Shown: positions 28,864 through 39,954 of the stretch, in pieces
Layout: each line of letters begins with the position of its first letter
How positions within the stretch are numbered: position 1 is the first letter of the stretch
Source of the DNA: Deltaproteobacteria bacterium
GTDB lineage: Bacteria; Desulfobacterota; Syntrophobacteria; Syntrophobacterales; Syntrophobacteraceae
Direction: 5' to 3'
NCBI GenBank assembly: GCA_021777755.1
Contig: JAJYDE010000014.1
Location: 1 to 64,000 of the forward strand
Length of the DNA: 64,000 nucleotides
Notes under the pieces: generated by a model
What the model was told of the DNA's origin: nothing
The model's database searches: none
The model's input: the letters and a program-made list of their open reading frames with translations, nothing else
Made by a program: the position numbers and the translations under genes

Positions 28864-30456
28864 ATGGGAATACGAGGCGGGGGAAGTGAGGCGAAAAGCC
28901 TCGATTATAATCACTACAAGCCGGTCATTTTCGATCCCTCCACGGTGGTTTCACAAGGTTTTCTGGAGTTTTTGCTCCCTTTGCACCAGGAATTCACGCC
29001 GCGGCAGCGGGTATTGGCGGAAAAGCGGCAGAGGGTCCTGGCGCTGGCGCATGAAGGTTTTCTCCCCGATCACCTTCCCCCCTCGGAGGCTACGACCGGG
29101 GAGTGGAAAATCGAGCTTCCCCGGTGGTGCGCGGACCAGAGAAATCAGATGACCGGTCCCTCCGATGACGTGGAGCTTTCGGTGAAGATGCTCAACTCCG
29201 GGGCGCCGGGCGTCATGTTGGACCTGGAAGATTCGATGGCCAACGAGTGGTCGCATGTGATGGTGGGAATTCTAAATATTCTTGCGGCGTTACGAGGGGA
29301 GATCTCCTATTACGACGAAAAGCGTCGCGGGAAGGTGGGGATAAAGCCGGGCAAGACGGTGACATGGGTGCGCCCGAGAGGGTTGCATATGAGTCAGGCG
29401 GGGGTTCTGGCCGACAGGAACGAAAAAATCGCCGCTTCGCTGCTGGATATGGCGGCCGTAGTCTACGGCATAGACCCGGAAGGGTTGAGACATCCGCTTT
29501 CATTTTACATTCCGAAGAGCGAATCGGCCGAAGAGGCCTTCTGGTGGCGGGATGTTTTCCGCGCACTTGCCAGGGCCAAAGGCATGCCCGAGGACTCCAT
29601 CAAGTGCATGGCCCTGGTGGAATCTCACCCCCTGGCCTATCAGATGGAGGAGTTCGCCTTTATCCTGAGAGATCATATTCTGGGGTTGAACCTGGGGCGA
29701 TGGGATTACATGGCGAGCCTCATTCACTTCAACCTCCATGATCCGAAATGGGTCTTGCCCGACCGGAACACCATCCCGCACGACGTGGCATTTTTCCAGC
29801 GGCTTCGCGACCTGATGGTCGATATTTGCCACAGGCGGGGGATGCTTGCCATCGGGGGGATGACCGCCCTGTATCCGAGCAGAACGGATGCCGAGTTAAA
29901 TGAGAGGGCGCTGAGGGTGCTTGCCGAAGACAAGAAAAACGAGGCCGATTGCCTGATGGACGGAGCATGGACGGGACATCCGGATCAAAACCAAATCGCG
30001 GTCGCCCAGTTTCCCTCTCCCAACCAGGGATTTGCCCGCAAGGATTCAAAGGAGCGTTATCTGGATCTCAGGCCCTTGCCGGAGGGTATTGGAAGGATCA
30101 CACTCGAGGGCGTGCGGGCCGCGGCGCGCACGGTGATCAGGTACCGCAACGGAGTGCTGCACGGCAGGGGGGCGAGCCTGCTCGACGGATACATGGAGGA
30201 CCTGGCCACAGACCGCATCTATCGTCTGATGATTGCTCAGCGGGTGCTCCACGGGGAGCGGGTGAAACTTGAGGATGGCGCGGGGGGCTGGATCGCGCCG
30301 ACTCCGGAGCTGGTGGGCAGGATCTTTGACGAGGAACTCGAACGGCTGCTTGACGAACCGGGGCGGGGAAGTGAACCGGCGGAGGCGGCCAAATTGCGTG
30401 AAGCCCGGCTGTTGAGCGAGCGGATGATAGTTGGCAACCGGTTCAACCCGGAATAG
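28864..30456 (+). CDS. aceB: Malate synthase
   Basis: APGVMLDLEDSMANEW; TWVRPRGLHM; FILRDHILGLNLGRWDYMASL; GGMTALYPS; DGAWTGHPDQ. Confidence 0.93.
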   Translation: MGIRGGGSEAKSLDYNHYKPVIFDPSTVVSQGFLEFLLPLHQEFTPRQRVLAEKRQRVLALAHEGFLPDHLPPSEATTGEWKIELPRWCADQRNQMTGPSDDVELSVKMLNSGAPGVMLDLEDSMANEWSHVMVGILNILAALRGEISYYDEKRRGKVGIKPGKTVTWVRPRGLHMSQAGVLADRNEKIAASLLDMAAVVYGIDPEGLRHPLSFYIPKSESAEEAFWWRDVFRALARAKGMPEDSIKCMALVESHPLAYQMEEFAFILRDHILGLNLGRWDYMASLIHFNLHDPKWVLPDRNTIPHDVAFFQRLRDLMVDICHRRGMLAIGGMTALYPSRTDAELNERALRVLAEDKKNEADCLMDGAWTGHPDQNQIAVAQFPSPNQGFARKDSKERYLDLRPLPEGIGRITLEGVRAAARTVIRYRNGVLHGRGASLLDGYMEDLATDRIYRLMIAQRVLHGERVKLEDGAGGWIAPTPELVGRIFDEELERLLDEPGRGSEPAEAAKLREARLLSERMIVGNRFNPE

Positions 30457-30483
30457 TCCGATACTAAGGAGGTTCATATACAT

Positions 30484-31797
<1,314 letters not shown>

Positions 31798-31831
31798 AAT
31801 CTTAAACGGGCGTTTGCGCCCGCTTGAGATT
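31798..31831. terminator. Hairpin between convergent aceA and SDR genes
   Basis: AATCTTAAACGGGCG-TTTG-CGCCCGCTTGAGATT (15-bp arms with one wobble and one mismatch). Confidence 0.55.
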
Positions 31832-31839
31832 CCGGAGTT

Positions 31840-32634
31840 TCATCCTCTGGAGCCAAGGCGCAGACCTCCGTGGATATAGTAGACATCGCCGGCAAGGGAT
31901 TCGTTGCGATAGAGCTCTCCCACCAGGGAGGCGACTTCACTTGGTTCGATCAGCCTTCCGATGGGGACTTGCTCCAGGATCTTGTCGAGTGCGGCCGGGG
32001 GGATTTTTCTTACCATGGAGGTTCCCACGTAGCCGGGGGCCACTGCGACGCAGCGGATTTTCCCGGCCAGGCCGCGACGGAAAAATTCGGCCGTGAGCAC
32101 CTTGGGGAACACCGACATGGCGGCCTTGGAGGATGAATAATTGAGCTGGCCCGCCGTGCCCAGAGACCCGGTCGATGAGATCAGGCATATAAGACCCGCG
32201 CAGTTGTTGTTTATCATCCGTTCGGCGCATTCCCGCACAGTCAAAAAGACCCCGGTCAGGTTGATATCGATTACCGACTGAAACTGCTCCAGGCTCATCT
32301 TTCTGGTCACTTTACCGGTTGCCCCGTCCGGGGACACCATCATGGCGTCCCGGATGATGCCCGCAAACGGTGCGACCAGATTGATCGCACCGAATTCCCG
32401 GATGGCGTAATCGGCCATTTTCGCGCAATCGCTTTCATTTGTGACATCGCAGACGATCGTGCGAATGTTTTGCCGCCATTGGTGCAAATGCTCTTGCGCA
32501 TTTTCCAGAAACTGTTGGGCCACATCGACCAGCAGCACTTTGCCTCCGTTGCCGACCCAGTATTCGGCAAGGCAGAGGCCTATGCCTCCTCCGCCTCCGG
32601 TTATGAGCGCGGTTGAATCCCTGATTTCGAGCAT
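31840..32634 (-). CDS. SDR oxidoreductase (PhaB/FabG-like)
   Basis: ALITGGGGGIGLCLAEYW; SSTGSLGTAGQLNYSSSKAAM (YxxxK). Confidence 0.88.
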   Translation of the reverse strand: MLEIRDSTALITGGGGGIGLCLAEYWVGNGGKVLLVDVAQQFLENAQEHLHQWRQNIRTIVCDVTNESDCAKMADYAIREFGAINLVAPFAGIIRDAMMVSPDGATGKVTRKMSLEQFQSVIDINLTGVFLTVRECAERMINNNCAGLICLISSTGSLGTAGQLNYSSSKAAMSVFPKVLTAEFFRRGLAGKIRCVAVAPGYVGTSMVRKIPPAALDKILEQVPIGRLIEPSEVASLVGELYRNESLAGDVYYIHGGLRLGSRG

Positions 32635-32686
32635 CCCTTCTCATCCCTCCTTCCTAAAAGGTTTGCGGCCCGATGCCGCCTCATGA

Positions 32687-34348
32687 CTACTGTTCCAAGA
32701 CGTAACTGCCGGGAGCTTTCTGAAGCACCACGAATTTGTCGTTTCCCATGCCGGGGGGCTCGACGCGTTCACCCGAACTCCGGCTCAGCCACTCCACCCA
32801 GTCGGGCCACCAGGAGCCCTGGCGTTCCTGTTGTTGCGACAGCCATTCATCGGAAGAGGATGTTCCGTCAATGTCGCTTGACCAGTGTTTGCGTCTGGAG
32901 CGGGTCGAGGGCGGATTGACAATGCCTGTGACGTGGCCTTCGTCGGCCAGGGCGAATCTTTTGGAGCCGCCCACCAAGTCGAAAATCTTGAAGGTTTCTT
33001 TCCACGGGCAGATGTGGTCCTGTTCGGCGGCCACCAGGTAGAGGGGCTGTTTTATGCGCCTGAGGTTTATGGGGCGATTGCCAAGCCGCAGCCTGTCCTC
33101 TTTTACCAGGTTGTTGTTGAGGTAGAATTCACGCAGATAGTAGGAGCACATGGCCGCGGGAAGTCGGGTGGAGTCGCTGTTCCAGAATAGAAAATCGGAT
33201 TTCGGGGGGGACTCGCCTCGCAGGTAGTTGTGAATGAAATAGCGCCACACGAGATTATTGGAGCGCAGTGCCCGGAAGGTCGCCGCCAGGAACCGCTTGT
33301 CCAGGTAGCCTTCCTTTTCGGTGGCTTCCTCGATGATCTTTATGAACTCTTCGGTTATGAAGACTTCCAGTTCCCCGGGTGAAGAAAAATCGACCAGTGT
33401 GGCAAACAGGGTTAAATCGCGGACGGGGACCTCCTTGGTGCCCTTATTGAGGTAGGCCAGAAGGGCGCTCAGGACAGTGCCCCCGATGCAGTAGCCCACG
33501 GCATGGGCCTGGGGGGCGCCGCAGATCTCCCTTGCAACTTCAATGGCTTTGAGGGCGCCCCGGAGCATGTAGTCCTCAAAGGTTATCGCGCGCATGTCCG
33601 AAGAGGGGTTTTTCCAACTGACCACGAAAACCGTAAAGCCCTGGTTCAGCAGGTAGGCCACCAGGCTTTTTTCTTCGCTCATATCCAGTATGTAATACTT
33701 GTTTATCCACGGCTGGATGAAGACGACCGGAATTTCATATGTCGTGCTAGTCCGGGGGGCGTATTGGATAAGCTCCATCAACCTGTTTCTAAAAATTACG
33801 GCCCCTGGCGTCACGGCGATATTTTGCCCGACCTTGAAGGCCGACGTATCGGCTATCTTTATGAGGTTGTCGCCTCGCTGGACGTCTTCTCTCCAGTTTT
33901 CGAGGCCTTTCAAGAGGCTTTCGCCCTTTGTTTGAAAAAACTTCTGGACGGCCGACGGGTTGGTCCAGAAGAAGTTGGCGGGAGAAAGGGCGCCGATAAG
34001 CTGGTTTACCCAGAACATCGAGCGCCGCCTCTCCTTGTCCGGAAGATCCGAGGCCATGCTCACAAAGACCCTGAGGCAGTTTGCATACAGGTTGTGAAAT
34101 TTGTTGGCCAGTTTGGAATAGCTTTTGACCGCCTCGAGCAGGACGGCCTGCGGATCATCGGAATTGCCTTTGGTGGCCTTGTTTGCAGTCAGGATGGAAA
34201 TCTGTTCGGCGGCCGCGGCCTGGATGCTCGCACCAAGGCTTGAGGCCATGGCCGGCAGATCGGCGCCGTTTGACATCCAAGACTGATTTACCCTGTAGAG
34301 CGATCGGGCGATCCCCAGGGGATCGACCGGCATATTGGAAAGATTCAT
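32687..34348 (-). CDS. phaC: Class I-like poly(3-hydroxyalkanoate) synthase
   Basis: Lipase-box-like HAVGYCIGGTVLSALLAYL; VVFIQPWINKYYILDM; ATG (34348) overlaps upstream ACP stop. Confidence 0.88.
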   Translation of the reverse strand: MNLSNMPVDPLGIARSLYRVNQSWMSNGADLPAMASSLGASIQAAAAEQISILTANKATKGNSDDPQAVLLEAVKSYSKLANKFHNLYANCLRVFVSMASDLPDKERRRSMFWVNQLIGALSPANFFWTNPSAVQKFFQTKGESLLKGLENWREDVQRGDNLIKIADTSAFKVGQNIAVTPGAVIFRNRLMELIQYAPRTSTTYEIPVVFIQPWINKYYILDMSEEKSLVAYLLNQGFTVFVVSWKNPSSDMRAITFEDYMLRGALKAIEVAREICGAPQAHAVGYCIGGTVLSALLAYLNKGTKEVPVRDLTLFATLVDFSSPGELEVFITEEFIKIIEEATEKEGYLDKRFLAATFRALRSNNLVWRYFIHNYLRGESPPKSDFLFWNSDSTRLPAAMCSYYLREFYLNNNLVKEDRLRLGNRPINLRRIKQPLYLVAAEQDHICPWKETFKIFDLVGGSKRFALADEGHVTGIVNPPSTRSRRKHWSSDIDGTSSSDEWLSQQQERQGSWWPDWVEWLSRSSGERVEPPGMGNDKFVVLQKAPGSYVLEQ

Positions 34349-34584
34349 CAGTCGGCCCTTCCGATGAAAGTGATGACCTCGCCGATGGTGGAGCCGCCCT
34401 CCAACAGGTCGTCGGGTATGATTACCCCGAAGGTTTCTTCGAGGAAGACCTTGAAATTTACCGAGGTCATCGAATCCCATTCCGGGATGTCGCTCAGCAT
34501 GGTTTCGGGTTGGACTTCGAAGCCCGTGGCTGCCGGGAAAAGTTCCGGAATGACTTCTCGTATCGTTGCGAGTGCTTGGAACAT
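34348..34584 (-). CDS. Acyl carrier protein-like protein
   Basis: 78 aa; PEWDSMTSVNFKVFLEETFGVIIPDDLLEGGSTIGEVITFI with DS phosphopantetheine site. Confidence 0.82.
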   Translation of the reverse strand: MFQALATIREVIPELFPAATGFEVQPETMLSDIPEWDSMTSVNFKVFLEETFGVIIPDDLLEGGSTIGEVITFIGRAD

Positions 34585-34852
34585 TGTTGTCTCCTTGTGT
34601 CGGAAAAACCTGGCGGATGCCCTTGGCCCGCATCCGGACGAGATCGCTTCTCCGGGAGACGAACGCCCGCCCCTTGCGCGGGCGAAGCGTTGATCGCGCG
34701 TGCCAGTAACCGCAAATGGTTTTAGCAAGCAGGGTCGGCTCTTGTTTGGCTTGCGGCGATAATCGTCACCGGATGGCGAAACGAATGGGCAGAAAATATG
34801 TCCGGAAAAGCGATCTTCAATGGGGAAAAAAGTGTATTTCGCCAGGTCGCCT

Positions 34853-35362
34853 TCAGTAGCTGGTGATAAGAGATTTTTTCCCTCGGACATGGCCTGATTT
34901 ACGCTCGGAGGTCGATTTGCTCTCCCGCTTGCGGTCGAGATAGACTCTGAGGTTTTCGGGCAGTCCGCGCTTTTTGGCCGAACGGCTTCTCAGATCTGTC
35001 AGAATCTTTGCCGAAAGGGGCTGTTTCAAGGGAAATCCCCACTTTTTCTTGTATTCCCTGGGGGTCAGGTGATGAATGCGGAGGTGATTGGCCGTAAGTT
35101 GCCTGAGTTCGGCCCTGCACTCCATGCAGGTCACCTTGTCCTGCTGAATGGAAGAGAGCGGATCGGCCGCTGAAGCCGTGGAGGGCAGATTCTCGGAGCC
35201 CTGGGACGCCACGGTTCTCCCCTGGTCTTCGGCCATATTCATCTTCTGAAGGGCATTGTAGGTCCTAACCAATGCCTGTTCGATCTCTTCGCCTGTCATC
35301 TTATTCATGGAAGCCTGGGATTGGACGATTTCCACCGCTAACTCAAGTAACTTCTTACCCAT
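34853..35362 (-). CDS. MucR/Ros-family zinc-finger transcriptional regulator
   Basis: VTCMECRAELRQLTANHLRIHHLTPREYKKKWGFP. Confidence 0.85.
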   Translation of the reverse strand: MGKKLLELAVEIVQSQASMNKMTGEEIEQALVRTYNALQKMNMAEDQGRTVASQGSENLPSTASAADPLSSIQQDKVTCMECRAELRQLTANHLRIHHLTPREYKKKWGFPLKQPLSAKILTDLRSRSAKKRGLPENLRVYLDRKRESKSTSERKSGHVRGKKSLITSY

Positions 35363-35677
35363 GTGGGCGTATCCTTTTTGTCTGGCGGTAATCACGCGGA
35401 AAAAGCCGTAGCAAAAACCTGTTTATAAATATGCTAATCGGGTCTGAATTTGTAAAGGGAACAAGGCGATAATTTGTTGAAAAGCTTCGGATAATATGGC
35501 TGGGGATATCAGGTCGGACGGAGCGAGCGAAGAGCCGCGCCCGGGGGGCTACGAACTCGGCTTCGGGCAGGAACCATCCCTCGGGGAGTACTCGGTCGGC
35601 CGCTCCCCCCTTTGCAGGCAAGATCGGGTTCGATGCGCGAATGCGGTGGAAGCCTCCGGGCCGTCAAGACCGCGGCT

Positions 35678-36016
35678 TTAGAGCTTTCCGAATGTCTTTT
35701 CCGGCGCTCGCCTCTCCGGGACGTAGACCTCGGGGATTTTGCCCTCGTTCCACTCTTTCGAGACGTAGAGGCCGCAGTAACAACTGCCGTATTGGGCCAC
35801 GTCGGGCTCCCTGTAGACGCAGGGGCAGATGATGTCGCGGTCCCAGTCCCTGTCGGCGGCCGCCAGCCTGCACGGGCAGCACATATACCCGTAGCGTTGC
35901 ATGTTTTCCCGCAGTCCCCGCAGAAGATCGAACACCCTTGCGGTGTCACGGTTGAAAAAGAACCCTTTGGGCTCCTGCGTGCCCTTTAGAAACTCATGGA
36001 GTTTTTCGACGTTCAT
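35678..36016 (-). CDS. Ferredoxin:thioredoxin reductase catalytic subunit-like protein
   Basis: YMCCPCRLA...IICPCVYREPDVAQYGSCYCGLYV. Confidence 0.88.
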   Translation of the reverse strand: MNVEKLHEFLKGTQEPKGFFFNRDTARVFDLLRGLRENMQRYGYMCCPCRLAAADRDWDRDIICPCVYREPDVAQYGSCYCGLYVSKEWNEGKIPEVYVPERRAPEKTFGKL

Positions 36017-36267
36017 TCCAGGTTCAGCGCCTCCTTTATCTCGTCTTTTCTAAATCCGATGATTACCTTCGCTCCTATCATAATCATCGGGAAGGCGCAC
36101 GCGGGATTGTTCTCCTTGATTTCCTCGATCAGGCGGCGCCTGTCGTCGCCCTGAAGCTTGTCAACGTCCACACAATCGTAATCGATACCGCACTTGTTGA
36201 GAAAATCCTTTGTGTCTCTACAGTGAATGCAGGTGGAAAGAGCGTAGAGTTTTACGTTGTTTTTCAT
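36013..36267 (-). CDS. Glutaredoxin-family protein
   Basis: VKLYALSTCIHCRDTKDFLNKCGIDYDCVDVD; overlaps the FTR gene start. Confidence 0.88.
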   Translation of the reverse strand: MKNNVKLYALSTCIHCRDTKDFLNKCGIDYDCVDVDKLQGDDRRRLIEEIKENNPACAFPMIMIGAKVIIGFRKDEIKEALNLE

Positions 36268-37175
36268 CCTTTCACTTCCTTTTTTAGCAGCGAAAAAAAG
36301 GGCTGCATCCGCGATGTCTCCGGTTTAATGCCAAACCTTGTCAGGGCGAAGTCGTACCTTACGGGGTCGTCGGGGCGTATCGAGGCGAAGGCGCGGGTAA
36401 TCTCGAGGGCGCAGCGCATATCGGCCTGCTTTCGGCAGGTGAGCCCCAAACTGAGCGCGATCCTGTGCATGTGAGTATCGAGGGGCACGATAAGATGGGA
36501 AGCCGGAACGGTTTTCCATGCCCCGGGATCTACGTTGTCGCTTCTGGCCATCCAGCGCAGAAAGAGGTTCAGCCTCTTGCAGGCGCTGCCTCCCTCGGGG
36601 GAAGGCAGAAAGGTCGGAAGCGCCCTTGCACAGGCGTTTTCGACATTTTTCACAAAGGCCGCGAGGGCGGGAAGAACGTTCGGGTCCGTTTGACTGAATC
36701 CGGTTAGAAAGCACGACTCGAGCGACCCGTACCGCGAGATCAGCTTTCCCGCGCCCGCAAGCATGCTTGCCAGCATCTCACCGGTTGTGAAGCGGTGTTT
36801 GAACGACCGGAATGTGTTCATGAGATCGGCGGGACGGTTTTTGCGAAGGAAAAAAGAGGGACTCGGGCCCATCAGGTCCAGGACGGAGCGCACGCTGCCC
36901 AGGATCTGCATCACCCGGCCGTAGGCGAGCGAGGAGGCGATAAAACCGGTTATCTCCCTGTCGGCCGGGCTTTCGTAGAGATGGACGAATTCCAACGGGT
37001 CGGGATGTATCTGGGCGAAACTGTTGAAATGCTCGTAGAGCTTTTCAAGGGCCTGGGGTACGGACGGCCCGTCGAGGCAACATCGGGCCACTTCGGGGGC
37101 GTATCCCGCTATTGATCGGATGTTTGAGGATTGCACGCTGTGAACACCTCCGGAAACATGATTCATTACTGTCAT
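36264..37175 (-). CDS. TIGR02757-family conserved protein
   Basis: SPADREITGFIASSLAYGRVMQILGSVRSVLDLMG; HLIVPLDTHMHRIALSLGLTCRKQADM. Confidence 0.8.
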   Translation of the reverse strand: MTVMNHVSGGVHSVQSSNIRSIAGYAPEVARCCLDGPSVPQALEKLYEHFNSFAQIHPDPLEFVHLYESPADREITGFIASSLAYGRVMQILGSVRSVLDLMGPSPSFFLRKNRPADLMNTFRSFKHRFTTGEMLASMLAGAGKLISRYGSLESCFLTGFSQTDPNVLPALAAFVKNVENACARALPTFLPSPEGGSACKRLNLFLRWMARSDNVDPGAWKTVPASHLIVPLDTHMHRIALSLGLTCRKQADMRCALEITRAFASIRPDDPVRYDFALTRFGIKPETSRMQPFFSLLKKEVKG

Positions 37176-37275
37176 GATAGCACAACAGGGAGATTACGAA
37201 CAGATCGTGAAAGGGGAAGGAAAGGGGGAGAGGATTTTGCGGGACAGGCCGGCTAAATTGGTATAGATATCAGCC

Positions 37276-38400
37276 ATGAAGACATTCTCGGCTCTAAAGG
37301 CGGATTTGTACAAACAATTGAGCAGCTCCATCCGGCAGGCTTGGGTGACGCAAAAGGAGCCGATTGCGGCTCCGGGCCGGTCCATCCTCAAGGCCGCGTC
37401 GGTTCTTTACGAGATGGGGTTGCGCAAAGATCAGGCAAGTCTTCTCAAAAGGCGGGTGAAACTGCCTGTCCCGGTGATCAGTATCGGGAACCTCTCGGTC
37501 GGAGGGACGGGGAAAACACCTCTTACGATCTGGATGTGCGAATTCCTGCTTGAAATCGGTTTTCATCCGGCCGTTTTGACCAGGGGATACGGCCGAAAGG
37601 AAAACTCTTCGGGGCGCATTCCGGTTGGCGACAACGAGCGTCTTTGGCAGCGCTTTGGCGATGAGCCGGTCATGATGTCGGAATACCTGCCCTCGACGCC
37701 GGTCTGGGTCGGAAGGGACCGGGCGGTTTGCGGCCGTGCCGCGCTTGCGGGGGGGGATGTGGACGTCCTGGTGCTCGATGACGGATTTCAGCACCTCGGC
37801 CTGGACCGGGTGCTGGATATGGTGTTGCTCGACTCCCGCAATCCCTTCGGAAACGGTTTGACGCTTCCCGCCGGACCTCTTCGGGAGCCGCTTTGGCGCC
37901 TCGAAAGAGCCGATGTGTTTGTGTTGACGCATGGGGACGAAAGTGCGGCCGGGCAGCTCTTGAAAAAAAGTCTCGAAAGTCTATGGCCCGCCATTCCATC
38001 CTTTGCATGCAACCACCGGTTGAGAGGCCTCAGGCTGGAAAGGGGAGGTCCCCTTTTCGATCTGGGCGAGCTTCGGGGACGGAAGGCCGTTGCGTTTGCG
38101 GGAATCGCCGCCCCCGAGTCCTTTTTCGACAGCCTTCAAAAGGCGGGGATCGAGGTCTGCCGGGCGTTGGATTTTCCCGATCATCACGAATTCGCAACAG
38201 AGGATCTCCTGCATATTCTGAAGTCTGCCAATTCACAGGGCGCGGGGCTGATCGTAACAACCGCCAAGGATTTTGCGCGGTTGCCGCATTTTTTCAAGGA
38301 CCTTGTCGCCGTGGCCGAAGCCGGGATGGATTTCGGGCCCGATGGTGATGAGTTTCGCCGCTTTTTGGCCCTGAAGTTGAGAAAACATTCGGGATATTGA
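37276..38400 (+). CDS. lpxK: Tetraacyldisaccharide 4'-kinase
   Basis: PVISIGNLSVGGTGKTPLTIWM; LTRGYGR; DVLVLDDGFQHLGLDRVLDMVLLD; TTAKDFARL. Confidence 0.95.
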   Translation: MKTFSALKADLYKQLSSSIRQAWVTQKEPIAAPGRSILKAASVLYEMGLRKDQASLLKRRVKLPVPVISIGNLSVGGTGKTPLTIWMCEFLLEIGFHPAVLTRGYGRKENSSGRIPVGDNERLWQRFGDEPVMMSEYLPSTPVWVGRDRAVCGRAALAGGDVDVLVLDDGFQHLGLDRVLDMVLLDSRNPFGNGLTLPAGPLREPLWRLERADVFVLTHGDESAAGQLLKKSLESLWPAIPSFACNHRLRGLRLERGGPLFDLGELRGRKAVAFAGIAAPESFFDSLQKAGIEVCRALDFPDHHEFATEDLLHILKSANSQGAGLIVTTAKDFARLPHFFKDLVAVAEAGMDFGPDGDEFRRFLALKLRKHSGY

Positions 38401-38455
38401 AAAGGGCGTTTCCCTCAAAATCCGCATCCGCTATTCTTCGAAGGGGGAAACGACC

Positions 38456-39745
38456 TCAAAGGGCGCCCGCCATGGAGCGCCATTTGGCCGCGCTCGCGGT
38501 GTCGCCGTGCATTTGGGCGGCATCGGCGCACAAAAGGAGACACTCCTTGTCCGGGCCGTGGGCGGTGAGCCATCTTGCGCCCTCATTCAAGGCCTCCAAG
38601 GGCATTCGGGCCGCAAGTCCGGTCCGGATCAACGCCAAAGCCATCCGGCGCGAATCGGCAAATTCGGCGACCGCCGCTTTAAGAGTCTCGACCGCCCGGG
38701 AATATTCCCCTCGATCCTGTAGTATCTGTGCAATCAGAAGATAGAGGTCCTCTCTTAGCCATTCGGGGTTGCAGACAAAGCTTCCGGGCGGCCGTGCAAT
38801 GGTCAGCGCCTCGTTTGCGCTTTGAAGGGAACTCTTGCCATCGCGGGACAAATAATGGGAAAGCGCCCTTGCGAAGGAAGTCACGGGATGTTTGCCAAAT
38901 AAGGATTCTGTGAGGCGCGAGATTTCCAGCGCCTTTCGGGGTTGGTTTCTTCCGGCCAGCCTGAGGGCTCCGTTGGCCATCAGTTCATGAGCGAATGCCT
39001 GCTCGCGAATCTGCCCGGGGGAAAGGCGAAGAAGGGCTTCGAGGGCCGCGGCCAGATGGGGAAAGCCGGTATCGTTTTCGGCGCCCAGCGCCTGCGCGAG
39101 TTTAAACCTTCTGTAGATGTCGGACGGATCGTCTGCCAGGGATTTGCGAAGCAGTTCGATGTTTCGGGATCGTTTGCCAAGCTTCGTTTGTTCGTGCATG
39201 TAGCCGTAGTGTTCTATGAAGACGGTGTCGAGCGTGGCGCAGCGCCACAACGGGTTGGACAGCATGAGTTCCTTTAAGGCCGGAGTCACCTGCTCGTGGA
39301 CTTTGCCGCTGTAGCGGAGGTTTGGAAGGCGCCTGAAAAGGGGCGTGCACAGAAAGGTCTCCCGGTCGCCTCCCTCGAAGTGATTGCGCATCACCAGATT
39401 GCAAGCCAGCACATCAGGCTCTCTTACGGCCTGCAAAATTTGGTGGCCACAATCTTTTCCAAGGCTGCTGTCGGCGTCCATCGCAAGAACCCAGTCGCCA
39501 GCCGCCATATCGAGGGCCACGTTGCGGGCATGGGAAAAATCCTCGATCCAGGCAATCTGCTTTATCCTGGAGGTGAATTTGCCCGCCAGTTCCACTGTCC
39601 CGTCCGTCGAGCCGGTATCCACGATGACTATTTCGGCGACGATATCTTTTACCGACTCGAGGCAGCCGGGGAGCCAATCGATTTCATTCTTGACGATCAT
39701 GCAAAGAGAAATCCGCTGCCCGGCTAACAGATTGTCCATTTCCAA
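38456..39745 (-). CDS. Family 2 glycosyltransferase with TPR-like C-terminus
   Basis: ISLCMIVKNEIDWLPGCLESVKDIVAEIVIVDTGSTDGTVELA. Confidence 0.9.
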   Translation of the reverse strand: MEMDNLLAGQRISLCMIVKNEIDWLPGCLESVKDIVAEIVIVDTGSTDGTVELAGKFTSRIKQIAWIEDFSHARNVALDMAAGDWVLAMDADSSLGKDCGHQILQAVREPDVLACNLVMRNHFEGGDRETFLCTPLFRRLPNLRYSGKVHEQVTPALKELMLSNPLWRCATLDTVFIEHYGYMHEQTKLGKRSRNIELLRKSLADDPSDIYRRFKLAQALGAENDTGFPHLAAALEALLRLSPGQIREQAFAHELMANGALRLAGRNQPRKALEISRLTESLFGKHPVTSFARALSHYLSRDGKSSLQSANEALTIARPPGSFVCNPEWLREDLYLLIAQILQDRGEYSRAVETLKAAVAEFADSRRMALALIRTGLAARMPLEALNEGARWLTAHGPDKECLLLCADAAQMHGDTASAAKWRSMAGAL

Positions 39746-39954
39746 TGTTCCTTGTCAGTCAAAATTCCAACCATTATTTCGAGCCTTCACGGTCATGACG
39801 CAAGGGATGTGCCATAAAGGCCTGGTGAAGTCGCTTTCAAAAGAGCTTCATGCGATTGCCCCTGGACCGGAGCCGATTTACATTGACGGCAAAGGAGTCT
39901 TCAAGGGATAATCTAGGAGGCGATCTTCGACCGCAAGCGAAGGGAGATGAGGCC

